Below are positions 1 through 11,850 of a DNA stretch of 64,000 nucleotides, in pieces. Source of the stretch: Valencia hispanica (taxonomy: Eukaryota > Chordata > Actinopteri > Cyprinodontiformes > Valenciidae); NCBI GenBank assembly GCA_963556495.2, contig OY747704.1, positions 36,527,501 through 36,591,500 of the forward strand, read 5' to 3'. How positions within the stretch are numbered: position 1 is the first letter of the stretch; each line of letters opens with the position of its first letter. The notes beneath the pieces were generated by a model. That model worked only from the letters and a program-made list of their open reading frames with translations. It did no database searches and was not told where the DNA came from. The position numbers and the translations under genes were made by a program.

Positions 1-300
1 GGGCATGGAAAGAGAGTGTTTTCTATTAAGATGCACTGGTGTGACATGCATGTCGAGGGGAGCTCGTGATCTGCGCTGTAACCAGCCAAGACTCGCTTTT
101 GTACAAACAGGCTTTCCAGCATGTAAAAAGTCCTGTTCCAGCGTCTACTCACATCTTGTTGAAACCGTTTTCTTTTCCAAGCTGATCATGCATAGACTGT
201 AAGCAGAGAATGTTTAAAGTGGCTAACTATTCTTCTGCCTATAGCTAAGATGTATTTTATGCTGCACTGAGACAACACTCCCTCGTTCACAGCCAGATGC

Positions 301-680
301 AGTGTGTCAGTTTTCTTTTCTGTGTTGCACTCTTCTCATATTCAGAATGGTGATCGGGTGTTTGGTTTTCAGGTGATAAATTAAACCCGATGTGGAGAAA
401 CTCTTTGCAGATGCACCCCCTCTTGAAATTTCAGCATTGCATGTGTTGCAAATCGCTATTCGTGGGTCTTTCTCCGAGTGAAAAACGTCCACACCGCAGA
501 CATGCTAGCTTTTATCCAGTTTCTCGTGTGCTGCCTGCGCTGTTTGCTCGTGACATCAAACAATTTGGCTGTGTTGTTTCGGTGATTTAAGTTTTTCGGC
601 CAAAAACCAAAAATGCACTTTTGGGTCATTTTCGGCCAAAGATTTTCGGTGGCCGAATTTTTGGTGCATTCCAAGTAACA
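301..680 (-). mobile_element. hAT transposon end with BED-finger exon, truncated
   Basis: On the minus strand the terminal region at about 590-675 is rich in TTCGGCC/GGCCGAA motifs typical of fish hAT ends. It is followed by a coding start and a BED-type zinc finger. The rest of the transposase is missing from this window, so the copy is either truncated near 300 or continues leftward in decayed form. No target-site duplication could be placed. Confidence 0.6.
307..503 (-). pseudogene. hAT transposase N-terminus, BED zinc finger (broken)
   Basis: A minus-strand ATG at 503 starts MSAVWTFF. A frameshift then leads to EKDPRIAICNTCNAEIS and, after a short linker, LIYHLKTKH. The Cys-x2-Cys and His-x4-His spacing and the aromatic residues upstream are those of the BED DNA-binding finger found at the N-terminus of hAT transposases. 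A stop soon after the finger and the lack of the RNase H-like catalytic domain show that this is a relic. The start was chosen because the sequence before the finger restores the usual hAT N-terminal pattern only when the frameshift is allowed. Confidence 0.65.
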
Positions 681-905
681 ATATAACAACAATGTCATGA
701 TTTACATTTACATCATTCATTATGATCATAAATGCAATCACGGTTTGGTAAATATGTGTTAAGATTGTCCAACAACTATGAACTTTTCGGAGTGGTATTC
801 TGTGCAAAGTCTATTTAAAGTTGTATTTGCAATCTTGTAAACAATATGCCTACATTGGTCAGGTCAGTATTTCTATTTTTTTTTTACATTTTAATTAGTC
901 ACATA

Positions 906-2255
906 AACTCAGCAAAAAAAGAGACGTCCCTTTTTCAGGACTGTGTATTTCAACAATAATGTTGTAAAAATCCAAATAACTTTACAGATCTTCATTGTAA
1001 ATGGTTTAAACAATGTTTTCCATGCATGTTCAATTAACCATAATCAATTAATTAACAAGCACCTGTGGAATGGTCGTTAAGACCTTAACAGCTTCAGAAA
1101 GTGGGCATTTAAGGTCACAGTTCTAAAAACGCAGGACACTAAAGAGACTTGTCTACTGACTGTGAAAAACACCCAAAGAAAGATGCCCAGGGTCCCTGCT
1201 CATCTGCGTGAACGTGCATTAGGCATGCTGCAGGGAGGCATGAGGACTGCTGATGTGGCTATGGCAATAAATTGCCATGTCCGCACTGTGAGACGCCTAA
1301 GACAGCGCTATAGGGAGACAGGAAGGACAGCTGATCATCCTCGCAGTGGAAGACCACGTGTAAAAACACCTGCACAGGATCTGTACATCCAAATATCACA
1401 CCTGCGTGACAGGTACAGGATGGGCACAACTGCCCAAGTCACACCAGGAACACACATCCCTCCATCAGTGCTCAGACTGTCCGCAATAGGCTGAGAGAGG
1501 CTGGACTGAGGGCTTGTAGGCCTGTTGTAAGGGAGGTCCTTACCAGACATCACCAGCAACAACACCGCCTATGGGCACAAACCCACCTTTGCTGGACCAG
1601 ACAGGAGTGGCAAAAAGTGCTCTTCACTGATGAGTCACGGTTTTGTCTCACCAGGGGTGATGGGCGGATTCGTGTTTATCGTCGAAGGAATGAGCGTTAC
1701 ACCGAGGCCTGTACCCTGGAGCGGGATCAATTTGGAGGTGGGGGGTCCGTCATGGTCTGGGGCGGTATATCACATCACTATCAGACTGAGCTTGTTGTCA
1801 TTCCAGGCAATCTCAATGCCTTGCGGTAAAGGGAAGACATCCTCCTCCCTCATGTGGTACCCTTTATGCATGCTCATCCGGACATGATCCTCCAGCAGGG
1901 CTAGGGCCATTCCCCCCAGAAATGTCCAGGAACTTGCAAGTCCCTTGGTGGAAGAGTGGGGTAACATCTCACAGCAAGAACTGACAAATCTGGTCCAGTC
2001 CATGAGGAGGAGATGCTCTGCAATACTTCAAGCAGCTGGTGGCCACAGCAGATACTGACTGGTACTTTTGATTTTGAGCCTCCCTTCATTCAAGGACACA
2101 TTATTCTATTTCTGTTAGTCACATGTCTGTGAAACATTTTTAGTTTGTCTTATGGTGTTGACTCTTTTAGTGTTCATACAAATATTTACACACATTAAGT
2201 TTACATAAAGTAAAAACAATTGAAAGTCAGAGGACGTTTCTTTTTTTGATGAGTT
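906..2255 (+). mobile_element. Tc1-type DNA transposon, internally deleted
   Basis: Inverted ends begin AACTCAGCAAAAAAAGAGAC on the left. The reverse complement of the right end reads AACTCATCAAAAAAAGAAAC. Both are flanked by TA (904-905 and 2256-2257), the Tc1/mariner target. At about 1.35 kb it is short for the family because a piece of the transposase gene is missing. Confidence 0.88.
1183..2058 (+). pseudogene. Tc1-type transposase, non-functional
   Basis: The frame starts MPRVPAHLRERALGMLQGG, a paired-type helix-turn-helix with the QRYRETGRT linker of fish Tc1 transposases. A frameshift near 1455, a stop in place of Tyr near 1827-1829 and a further frameshift break it. The first catalytic Asp is present (LFTDESRF, about 1617). 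The segment that should carry the second Asp (QDN motif) and the PDLNPIEH motif with the third acidic residue is absent. Sequence jumps from ILQQ at about 1895 directly to RAIPPRN at about 1903. The C-terminus NLVQSMRRR...GGHSRY is intact up to the stop at 2056-2058. The copy cannot encode an active enzyme. Confidence 0.85.
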
Positions 2256-2259
2256 TATC

Positions 2260-4484
2260 TTATGATTCTCTACTCTAAACAGTTTTTTTAAATAACTGTG
2301 GACGATATTTCAGACTTGCAAAGACATGAAATAAACTATTTTGTTTGTTATTAAGCTCGGTGGCAGTAATGACAAAATAAAAATTCAAAAAAAAGGTTAT
2401 TACAAGGGTTTAAGATAACATTCACTGTCTACTGCTTAACTCTTCCACTTTGCATTTATTACAGTCAAAGCTCACCCAGAGTTTTTAACAGAGTAGTATT
2501 TGAATATGGTTTTAATAATGGTGTAAACCTAAAACTGTAATACTATGGATACATTTTTCATTAAAACCAGTGAAATTGATAATCCTTTTATCCCCGTGGG
2601 CAAATTCCACAAACTGCCAAAAAACAAAACAGTTTGGACCTTGAATGCAGCAAGTAAATAAGCTTGGAGGACAATACTTAAAGGCCAGTTTGACATTGCA
2701 AAGAAATGCCGGTTTAGCCCTATAATATAACACCTAGAAATGAAAAGGAGGATGATATATTCCTTTGAATTAATTTGCTATAATTTTCCCTAAGGTTTTG
2801 AGCTTAGCAGTCCTCTGACAGCAGAGACCTAAAATCAGATGTTGTGATGCTGCTGTGCTTCTTGCCAGTGATGAATATGTATTTTCTCATCAACATGCTG
2901 TGCATGAATTTTCAGCGATTTATAATGAATTACCACTGATCCGTTTTGGACCCAAAGGCCATGAAATATTCTTGGGAAATTAAATATGAGCTGTCATTAA
3001 CAATCAAAACAAATATAACTATATTGTTGTTTTTACAGGTTTTAAAGAGCTCAGTATGCCTGTTTTTATTTAACTGCTGCATTACATTGGGCATGTTTTG
3101 TCCTAATTGAATTACTTGTATGTAGACTTAATTAGAGTGAGAATTTCACATGCATTTTAGAATCACTCTTTTATTTTTAATTGCTGGGGTGTACTTTGTT
3201 GCCGATGCTAGTTTTCTTTTGTTTACTGACATAGATAGGCCTACAGTTTTTTAATTAAACACTCTAAAGTACTTTTTGTCTAAACTCTTTTCCCAATATC
3301 CCCTCAATTTTGGCTTGGCTTTGTCTAAATAGAACATAGAATGTATTGGTATAACCATGTTCAGTTGCAGAAAATTGAGTTGTTTACAATGTTTTCACAC
3401 AGTAGTCACAAGCAGATGATTTATCATTGATTCAATGTCTTTGTCATGGTGATTAAGTGTAAGGAACAAATGTTGACCCCTGTAATTATAGGACACAAAA
3501 GGGGAGGAGTACATGAATAGGAGGAGTTCCATAATTAAACAGGGAAAGGGTGTACAGAAGGGTGCACCTTGTCTATTTATCAAAACACTATTGGGAAGGT
3601 CAGTGTAATTGAGATAGAGGTCCGTACGAGAGAAGAATCAGGTTAGATACAAATCACAAAATTAATCTAGTTCTTTACTTTGTGTGCTATGTTTTCATCA
3701 ACCTCTTGTATAATTTTCTAAATTTTAACACAAGTACCTACACAATGTTGATACCAACACATTGTTTGTACGTAGCATTGGATGCAATTAAGTCTCATGT
3801 CGTACAGCAGTCAAAAACAGTCAAAAATGTCAAAATATTGGCTGGATAATGTATGAGTCAGAGTTCAGTACTGTAAGCTATGATGATTCATCTCTCCTGA
3901 GCTGAAACCTACACAGAATCGGTGAGGATAAATATAAATAAGACAAAATTGTGATTCACTTTCATCAATAGGACAGTGCAGATCTTGTTAAGGAGCTTTA
4001 CTTTCATTTACCTCAGCGATGTAGAATTTCAAACATTCTGCATCTTTTGTCTGAACTTTGGCTACACTGTAAGTTAAGACTCGCATGGTTTTGTCCAGCT
4101 GTGCACTTCTGCCTTGTTCGTATCAGTCTTTGAGTGATTCTTGGAAGACAATTCAATGAGCTTTGAAACTTATTGCACCATTACCTGGTTTAGTCTGCTA
4201 TTCTAATGACACAGTCTGTTTTAGAGTAAATTTGCAATTTCTCTTACTGATGCTTAACAAACAGGTGTTTAGCAGTCGTAGTACCAAATAGGTGCACAAG
4301 GAAAAGTGTTTAAATGCAGGTCAGTGATGTGAAATAAATTTCAGAAATGTTCAAGCAATGCTACAAACACGACAATAACATTTGCAATGGGTTCTTGAGG
4401 TTTTTTCTTGAGATTATAGATGCACATTTAAACAACTATGTGTTGTAGTAAGATCAATGGAAAAGTGTTTATATTTGCTGTGTT
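2260..4484. other. Intronic stretch, nothing recognised
   Basis: AT-rich sequence without open frames that resemble a family, and without clear inverted ends. Homopolymer runs only. Confidence 0.5.
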
Positions 4485-4491
4485 TATATAT

Positions 4492-4554
<63 letters not shown>

Positions 4555-4556
4555 CA
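4485..4556. repeat. (TA)n microsatellite
   Basis: An almost uninterrupted TA dinucleotide run of about 70 bp, ending TATACACAA. Confidence 0.95.
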
Positions 4557-4573
4557 CAATTTTGTTGACACTA

Positions 4574-5333
4574 CACCTGTCCTAGGTGAAGGAATTGAAT
4601 ATTTCTTTGTCGTATTTTTCCGGTGTTGCAATTTGTAGACGTTCCCTGTGCAGTCGCGCACCAGCAGGCTCTGCATAGAGGCCAATGCAAGTCTCCCCGT
4701 GCAGAGGACAGCTCGTTTTGAGTAAAATGCGACTGTAGCTCGCAGTCCATCTTGCTGTGATTGCACTGATGTGTTGGTTTTGTAAAAGCAATGCTGCGAT
4801 GATAAGTTATTGATCCGCAAAAGCCGAATCTGTGAATACTTTTCTAACTTTTCGGAGCTTCTTCTTCTTTTTCCCCTAAAGACGTCGTCATCTGTCATTG
4901 GCTATTTGGCTCGCCAGTATGCAGTCTCCTGGTTGGACGTAATTGGCACGAATTTGACTGGCTTTCAATCCGTAAAAACGTTTTGTGGTTGTAGGTTTTT
5001 GTTTTGCGAGCTCTTAGGTGCAGTGTTGCACACGAGCTCGAGATGTCTCACTCGTACAGATTTTTTTTATGGCGAAACTTTTATGGGTACAAATTCAATT
5101 TGCACACACACAGAAATAAAAACTACGAAACTGATCTACATGTTTGCAAATAATATTTCTGCAGACAAAGGTTTCTTGCACAGCCCCAAAATGTTTCTGC
5201 GGGTTCAGATTTTTACAAGCACAACTTGTTTTATACAACTACAAACCATCTTTTCACATGTAAAATCTTTGTGCACACATTCAAAATGTTTTTGCATGCA
5301 CAAATCGTCTGTGGCATGATATTGAACCCATAT
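4574..5333. mobile_element. Possible non-autonomous DNA element
   Basis: The left side has CTGTCCTAGGTGAAGG. The right side, reverse complemented, has CTGTCCTATATGGGTTC. Both are followed by a related TTGAATATT/TCAATATC stretch, suggesting degenerate inverted ends. The interior (4640-5080) is richer in CpG than its surroundings and contains overlapping open frames on both strands (169 aa at 4810-5319 plus, 135 aa at 4491-4898 minus) without recognisable domains. No target duplication was found, so the boundary is tentative. Confidence 0.3.
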
Positions 5334-6385
5334 AGGACAGTCAAATTCTTAGTTTATTCAGAAACTGCCTTGTGTAGTTCTTAAAGCTATGAATGAAATC
5401 AATTAAAATCAGCAGCTGAAGGCTTTACATCTGTAAAATCTGTAGTCACTGCATCTCTACTTAAAACTTTGCAATTATATCATATCCCATGCTGCTTTGA
5501 TTGTTTTTTCCAAAATGACATTTTATTCATGGCAAAGTGCACAGTAAAATGATCTTTAAACTAACAAGACCTCAAGGGCACCTTGATGAAACCTAGGGAT
5601 TAAACTGACAATTATATATTCACTGGGTGATCTACTCCAGCTGAGGCTCAGCTGTTTTCACACAACTACTGTCAATGTAGCCTGAACTCGGCACATCTTT
5701 ATAACCACAAAGCAAAGGAGATTAGGTTGTAGTGCCCCAGAATTTTCCAAGTTAATTGGGGATCCCTGTAAAGAAAATTTAAACTGTCACAATAATCAGA
5801 CATATTAGCACATATATACACTATACAATGACACACTAACCTTAACAGAGAGCATTCCCTCTCCAACACCTTTCACTATATTTAAAAGAGCAAAAGGGTT
5901 CAAGCATTGGTTTTCCTCTTCAACTTTATCACCACGCAGAGATGACCTTATTGTCTTATCTTAATAAACAGGGTGCCAGTATGTGTGCTGTGGGATGACA
6001 TTAAGGCTTTATCTGAGCTCACCAAACTGGGAGCACAATGATCATAAGCATTTTAGCTACAGGACTGAAGGTTGTTTGTGTATGTGTGTAAGTAGCATCA
6101 AAGGTTCGGGCTATTGACTGCTGCTGGTATAGCCACTAATGGGGGTACAGACAGATATATTTTGAAAACTGAAACTGAGATGAAATGTTTACATACCATG
6201 TGCTTATCAGTTGCCTTTTTCCTTCTTATTTCCTGTGTTTCTGCTACGTCATTACATTCTCATATAAACTTCGAAATTTAACCAAGACAATCCTTATGCA
6301 CTAAGTGCCCTACAAGCTCTTCACCCTTTTCACTATATTTGCACCTGTATTAGTTTATCATGGCTTTATCAGATAACGGTTTGGG
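5334..6385. other. Intronic stretch, nothing recognised
   Basis: AT-rich sequence with no coding or inverted-end structure that I can recognise. Confidence 0.5.
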
Positions 6386-8425
6386 GCCGTTGTTGCTCAG
6401 TAGGTAGAGACGTAGTCCACAACGTCTAGATCGATCTCCAGACCCCACTGTTGATCAGGACCGCTGCTAGGCTTTTGGAGGCCCTAAGCATAATTGCCCC
6501 CCCCCCTTTCAAAGACAAACACAGACAAAACTTGAGTTCCTACTTAACCTGTTGCTATTTATTTTCAAATTGGCATTAAATAAACATATGAACACGAACA
6601 TTTAGATATTAAGTAATATACAGCATAAAACAAAATAAACTGCAATAACAGCAGTAATATATAAATAAGTAATATACAAAACTTTCTTTAGAGCAGCATG
6701 GCATGCCACGGACCGGTGCTGCTCGGTCGTGTCCTAAAATAATGCCCGTTGGGTATAGTCCTGGTCCTGTAAGTAGCTTATGGTCTTTTGTGCAGGCTAC
6801 GGGTTTGACATTGGCTGTATGCTAATGTGTATGCTAACGTTGAGGTCAAAAATATAGTTTTTGACAGTGTTTTCTGTTTTGCCAAAACAATTAGGCCTTG
6901 ACATAGGGTGGCCAAAAACGAGGATATTTCAAGATTCAACAAATCTAGGATAAAAACTTATTGTTGTACTTACATCACTGTAATACAGAGAATTAGGAAC
7001 TACTGGACCAATTCTCGGTTCGGAGGAGTGGTAGTGCCATTAAAATCAGAGATCAGAGTCAGGATCTTGACATTAATTTGAAAATCCTGCTCAGTAAATT
7101 ATCAGCCGGCAATTTACTGAACATATAAACACATAACATACCGTTCCCATTCATGCAAAAACTTGAGTTTGTTACTCACGACACCTTTCTTTGTAAACTT
7201 CAGGTTAAACTTGGGTCTGTTCTTTCAACCAAATTATTGTTTAAAAAGAACTGGCCTGCATGACAAACCATAGAGAAAAGTTAGTTTAACTCAAATGCAT
7301 TTACATAAAATTGTCAAACAAAAGAAGAAAAATAAAATCTCTAACACTGGTCAACTAAACGAGGCGGCAACTTTCATGTCTGCCGTTAAACTTCACAAAC
7401 AAAAACAGCTGATTGACGCCAAATACAGGCTTATAATGTCAGAAAAATGAAACACAAGGGGTTTAACACAGATATATTCAGTAAAGTAAAGTTATTTACT
7501 TAAGTAATCAAGTCTTTTCCTGTTTTACAGACGGAGTTTGAGGCTTAATTAGCTTGTGAACTCGTCACATACATTTCCGAAAATAAGATAACTAAAAGAA
7601 ATCTCACCAAAACCATCCTAGGTTAGATGTTCAAAGTCCTGGTGGTACCAGGGGATCAATGCTGACTAAAAAAGTTTTGCTTTTACCCGCAGAAGTCAAG
7701 TTTAAACTCCGTGTTTAGCTTTAGCTTCAAACCGCTTCTCCTCCCGTTTGTCTCTCACCCACCTGCTGCCGCGGGGGTTGCTTCACGTTCTCGGTTTGTT
7801 TCATGTACTTGTTTAAAAAAATATATCATCTTTTACACACTTTTAAAACAAACAATTAACCATATGAACTCTCACAAACATTTGCATTTATCTAGGCCTA
7901 CTTATTGTCATTTCCTGTAGTTATTATTATTTGTGAACCCGTTTATACATGAAGGTGATGTGGGTTACATCCTAGACAGCCTATAAAAACATTAACTTAC
8001 CAGCAAAAGATGCACGGGCATCATCTCTGTGCTTTTTCTTTTTTCAGCTCTAGATTCATGTTGTCTCTTCTTACCTGACATCATTAGCCATTCAACAACA
8101 GAGTAGCCTGGAAAACCTTTGGATGCGAAAAACATTTTGAGGGCTGTACCATTAGGGTCATGAAGGCGGGGGGGCTCTTTATATAAATTAGATAAAAACA
8201 TTTAATTTTCCCGAATTTAGAGAGATAGGTTACACAATTTAAAAAAAACAACGGTGGGCCTGTTATAACTAATTTACGTATTATATGCAATAGGCTAATG
8301 TAATAATTTTCATGACATTTCTTTGGAAACCCTTTTTGGAGGCCCCCGCCATGTACTTGGGGCGGCCCTGCTGTTGATGTCCAAATTTGTCCTTAACATA
8401 GAGACTGAATGGCAAATTTGGCTGT
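6386..8425 (+). repeat. tRNA-derived SINE, split by a hAT element
   Basis: The left part (6386-6455) has GTTGCTCAGTAGGTAGAG, an A-box-like tRNA head, and a weak B-box-like TCGATCTCC. The right part (8371 to about 8425) continues with TGTCCTT...GACTGAATGGC, resembling the GTCCTTGAGCAAG...CTGAA segment of fish SINEs. The two parts join if 6456-8370 plus one copy of CTGTTGAT is removed. This shows that the SINE is older than the hAT insertion. The 3' end is eroded. Confidence 0.65.
6456..8370. mobile_element. hAT-type DNA element with 8-bp target duplication
   Basis: The element is bounded by direct copies of CTGTTGAT (6448-6455 and 8371-8378), the 8-bp duplication typical of hAT transposition. 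The ends read CAGGACCGCTGC... and, reverse complemented from the right, CAGGGCCGCCCC..., each followed within about 25 bp by a GGAGGCCC/GGGGGCCTCC block. The 1.9-kb interior has no long open frame resembling a hAT transposase (longest about 70 codons). It is therefore probably a non-autonomous or heavily decayed copy. Confidence 0.8.
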
Positions 8426-9391
8426 CATGCTCACTTTAGTATGACACCATGTTCCACCATGTACCATAAAGTTCCACCAACTGAACATGAATGATTAATG
8501 ACATCTTTCTTTCCCTACATCCTACTGTCTTGGTGAGGGGGATCAAAACATAAGGAAAATAAAGAAATGACTAAATATGGATATTTGTGGCCTGGATTAG
8601 GGAGACCTGGGCACGGGGGAGAAGATGTCAGTGTAAAAAATCCACTGGGATTGTGAATGATGAGCACGGGACCAGCCTTACATCCTAGTTTATGTAAGAT
8701 TATTATTAAAAACAAATAGACATTATTTCTGGAATATGTGGTAAGGGTGTGCTATCTTAGGTGCCTCATGATTTCGATTGGGATACGATTCAGGTGCTAT
8801 GATTCGATAATAAAATTATTATTTTTGGGGCATATTTTTTTACCCATTTAGGTTTTTTTTCTTCATTCCTTCCATGGCTAATTTCTACTCTTAAATCCAC
8901 CCAGTTTCCATTAATTGAAGTGTCCAAACCAATTTATGTCCTGTCTTTTATTTATTTGAAACCACAAATCAAACCAGCACATGTCCAAAATATGCTTCAT
9001 AATTATATTGACGTCATCTTTTCAATGAAGGCTAAAAGAAATGTGTTTTGCCACTTGGTCCAATCCTTAAACACATGCTCTGTTTACTTAAAGAAGACTT
9101 TTAACTTACATATTTAATCTGTTCCTGCTCTATGTGGTTGGAAAGAATAGTTAAATAAACTTCAGATGAGTTTTTACAAGTCAACCATTACAGAAATGAC
9201 ATTAAAATAATTCCTTTTCTGTATTAGAAAACAAACCTATAACAATAATAGCTCCCTTTTTAAGTCATACTGAACAAAAATTACACAATAATATGAAATT
9301 ATATTCTGAGAAAATAAGTATTATTTTCTATTCAAAGTAATAGGAAATAAAAAGCAGCATTCTCCCAAAGACACTTAAAGTGTATACTCCA

Positions 9392-11184
9392 CGCTATGGG
9401 CCATCAGGGGTTGGGGTCCGGAGGAGGAACAGGCGGTCTGGTCGGGGTCCTGGGCTGTCGGGCTGCTTTGCCACTGTGGGGCCCTTGGCGGTCTGCTTTT
9501 CTCCGTCCTAGAAGGTAGGGGGTCCATCTCCCGGGTCCGGGGGCTGGTGGCTCTACTGGGGCATCGGTACCTGGACCTGGGAGCATAAAGTGTGTATGGG
9601 GTGTGTGAGTGAGGTTACAGCATCATTTTTTTGGGTGTCTTGGTGAGTCAGTGAGAATGTATGGGTTTAAGAGGGAGGGAACGTATGACTGTGTCTGTAT
9701 GTCTTTGTCTACCTGTCAGGTTGGATCTTGGTCTGCCCCCTCGCCTGGCGCACCTCAGGCCTTACACTTAATGGGGGGCCTATTTCCCCTCCGTCACTCC
9801 CCGCTGGTGACGGGGGCCCCTGCCTGCCGGTGCATCGGTGGTCAATCCGGTTAGGACCTGGTGCGTGCCTGGCCGGGCCTGGGGGGGCCGGTGTGTCGGT
9901 CGGCCGATGCGCTGGGCCAATATCTTCCTTTGGTTGGTTGGGGCACCTCTTTTAGAGGTGCCAGGTTTGGGATTGTTGGGTGGTGCCTGCTCGGTGGCTC
10001 GGCGGGATGCGGATCCGGCGTCTCTGCTCGTTTGATCACCTGTTCTGTGCGCGCCGTGCGTGGCCGGTTCATTGGTGGGTTGGACCGGCCCCTGGCCCTC
10101 GTTGGATGCCTTGTCTTGGCGCCCTGCGTTGCGTGGGATCGGGACCCGGGAGCTGGTACAACTTGGTGTCCAGATGCTGGCTGAGCCCGGCCTGGGGATG
10201 CTGTCTGTCCCCTGCGGCTATCGGTGGGGCACTGGGATGTTGGCGGTGGGGATTGGCCTAGGGTGGAGGCGGCCCTGGGCCCCGGCTCCCCCGGGCCAAT
10301 TACCGCCCCGGCGCGGCCGGTTGCCGGCGGGGCCCGTGGGCTCGTCACTGCTGCCCCCCGGGCCCCTGCATAGTGGCCGCTGGATGTTCCCCTGGGGTTC
10401 TCCTTTGCTCCACTCTTGGGGGATGCGGTCGGCCCCGCCCGGGTCCGCCTGGGGCTCTGGGGGTCCTTTGGACGTCTTTGCTCCGATCTCCTTCATGTCT
10501 GCATCGATTCCTGGGAGACGGATTGATGCCTGCTCACACCAACTATCGAACACTCTTATGGAGAAACCTTATATGCACCAGCATGCTCACACACACACAT
10601 AGATGTGGGGTCTATGGTGTTTAAGGATATATTCTTGGGCTGAGGTTATCATTACTAGAGCTTGATTAATCTGTACCATGAGTTTTTCTGTGACATTGTT
10701 GTTGTATTTTTATATCTATTTTTGTGTGATGTGGTTGTGTAATTCTTAGTTCACAATGTTTGGTTTGTTTTGTCGATGTTCCTTTTTCGTGTTTTGTTTT
10801 GTTTTTCCCCCTCTCTCTGCCGTCCTGTGGGTATGGAGGCAGACTTCAATGTCTTCCTGTGTTTTCTTTGTTCCCCTTCTTCTCTTGTATTTTCAACTCA
10901 CCCTCTATCTTGACTTTTTGTTTCCTACCTCTCTTCTTCATCTTCCTTCTTTCTTTTCCTTAATTTTCCGTCTCCGTGTCCATAACATCAGGAAATAAAA
11001 ACCCCAACAATTCATAATAAAGATTTTTCACACATATATCAAATGGAGGACTATAGCAAAAGCTGTACTGCTCCGCTTGTGAAAGTAAATCTTTTGGGCT
11101 TCTACTTGGTACTCAGACACCAATTCTGAGCTCCACACTGCCAAACAGGACACGTAAAAAAAAAAAAATAATAAAAAAAAAAAA
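9392..11184 (+). mobile_element. GC-rich, poly(A)-tailed retrocopy (L1-like 3' end or transcript copy)
   Basis: This 1.8-kb insert is flanked by AAAGTGTATACTCCA at 9377-9391 and 11185-11199. It ends in an A-rich tail (11154-11187) downstream of AATAAA signals near 10994 and 11016. A long duplication plus a poly(A) tail is the signature of L1-type target-primed reverse transcription. Roughly 9410-10500 is strikingly G+C-rich compared with its AT-rich surroundings, followed by a T/C-rich 3' region. The open frames on both strands in the GC-rich part look like composition artefacts. It may be the 3' UTR of a fish L1-type LINE, truncated at its 5' end, or a retrocopied transcript. Confidence 0.75.
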
Positions 11185-11676
11185 AAAGTGTATACTCCAG
11201 TTTTTGTTTTTTTCCGCTGTCAATTTAATACAGAACTCTAACTTTGCACAGTGTTTTCATAGTTTTTTTGCATCTCATTGACCAGTGGGATGTTTGCCAC
11301 CTGTCATACACCAAAACTAATCTGCCAGCTATGCTCTCCGCCACACATTTGTCGCGACCGGGTTGGAATGAAGGAGATTTCCTCTGTGTTTCATACTTAA
11401 AGCTACACTTGGGCTGTTGTCTGGTAAACATGGGCTGCCCTGCACTTGGGTTGGATGCCCCGGACAGCACCAAAAAAAGATGTTGCTGCTAACATGATAC
11501 ACAACAAAGATGCTTCTTTCACAACTATAGGTGCGTTTCCAACGGAACTTCAGGGTAAATTAACCAGATCTTTTTCTGACAGGGTAGTCTGTTGGCCCGG
11601 TCCTCTCAGCCGGCTTGTCACCATACACATTCGGCCTTTTCAAGATGTCCACATATCACACTATTTCAACAGCGAC

Positions 11677-11850
11677 TAGCATCACTGATCAGCGCAAAAA
11701 GGCGCACAGAGCAGCAGAAATAACAAGAGATCAACATGGAAAAAGCAGGGCTGGTTGCTGTGTTGTTTGCTGTTATAAACTGCTTTGCCAGCAACTCCTC
11801 TTACTTTTACAAGGGCGATTGTTTGGCAACGTCTGCTTATTTCCCTCTGA
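11677..11850. repeat. Dispersed repeat segment, copy 1
   Basis: The stretch from CATCACTGATCAGCGC to TTTGGCAACGTCTGC aligns by eye, in inverted orientation, with about 59262-59425. Both copies have GATCAACA-TGGAA, TATAA-CTGCTT-GCCAGCAACTC and TTGTTTGGCAAC blocks. A GTGCGTTTCCA/GCGCGTTTCCA motif lies near both. The transposon family is not known to me. Confidence 0.6.

Noticed and set aside
4810..5319. 169-codon open frame
   Set aside because: No domain, signal or splice context; overlaps a candidate repeat.
10060..10602. 180-codon open frame (and a 165-codon frame on the minus strand at 9851-10348) in the GC-rich retrocopy
   Set aside because: Both strands are open together because stop codons are rare in GC-rich DNA; the peptides are low-complexity Gly/Pro/Arg/Trp-rich and match no family I know.
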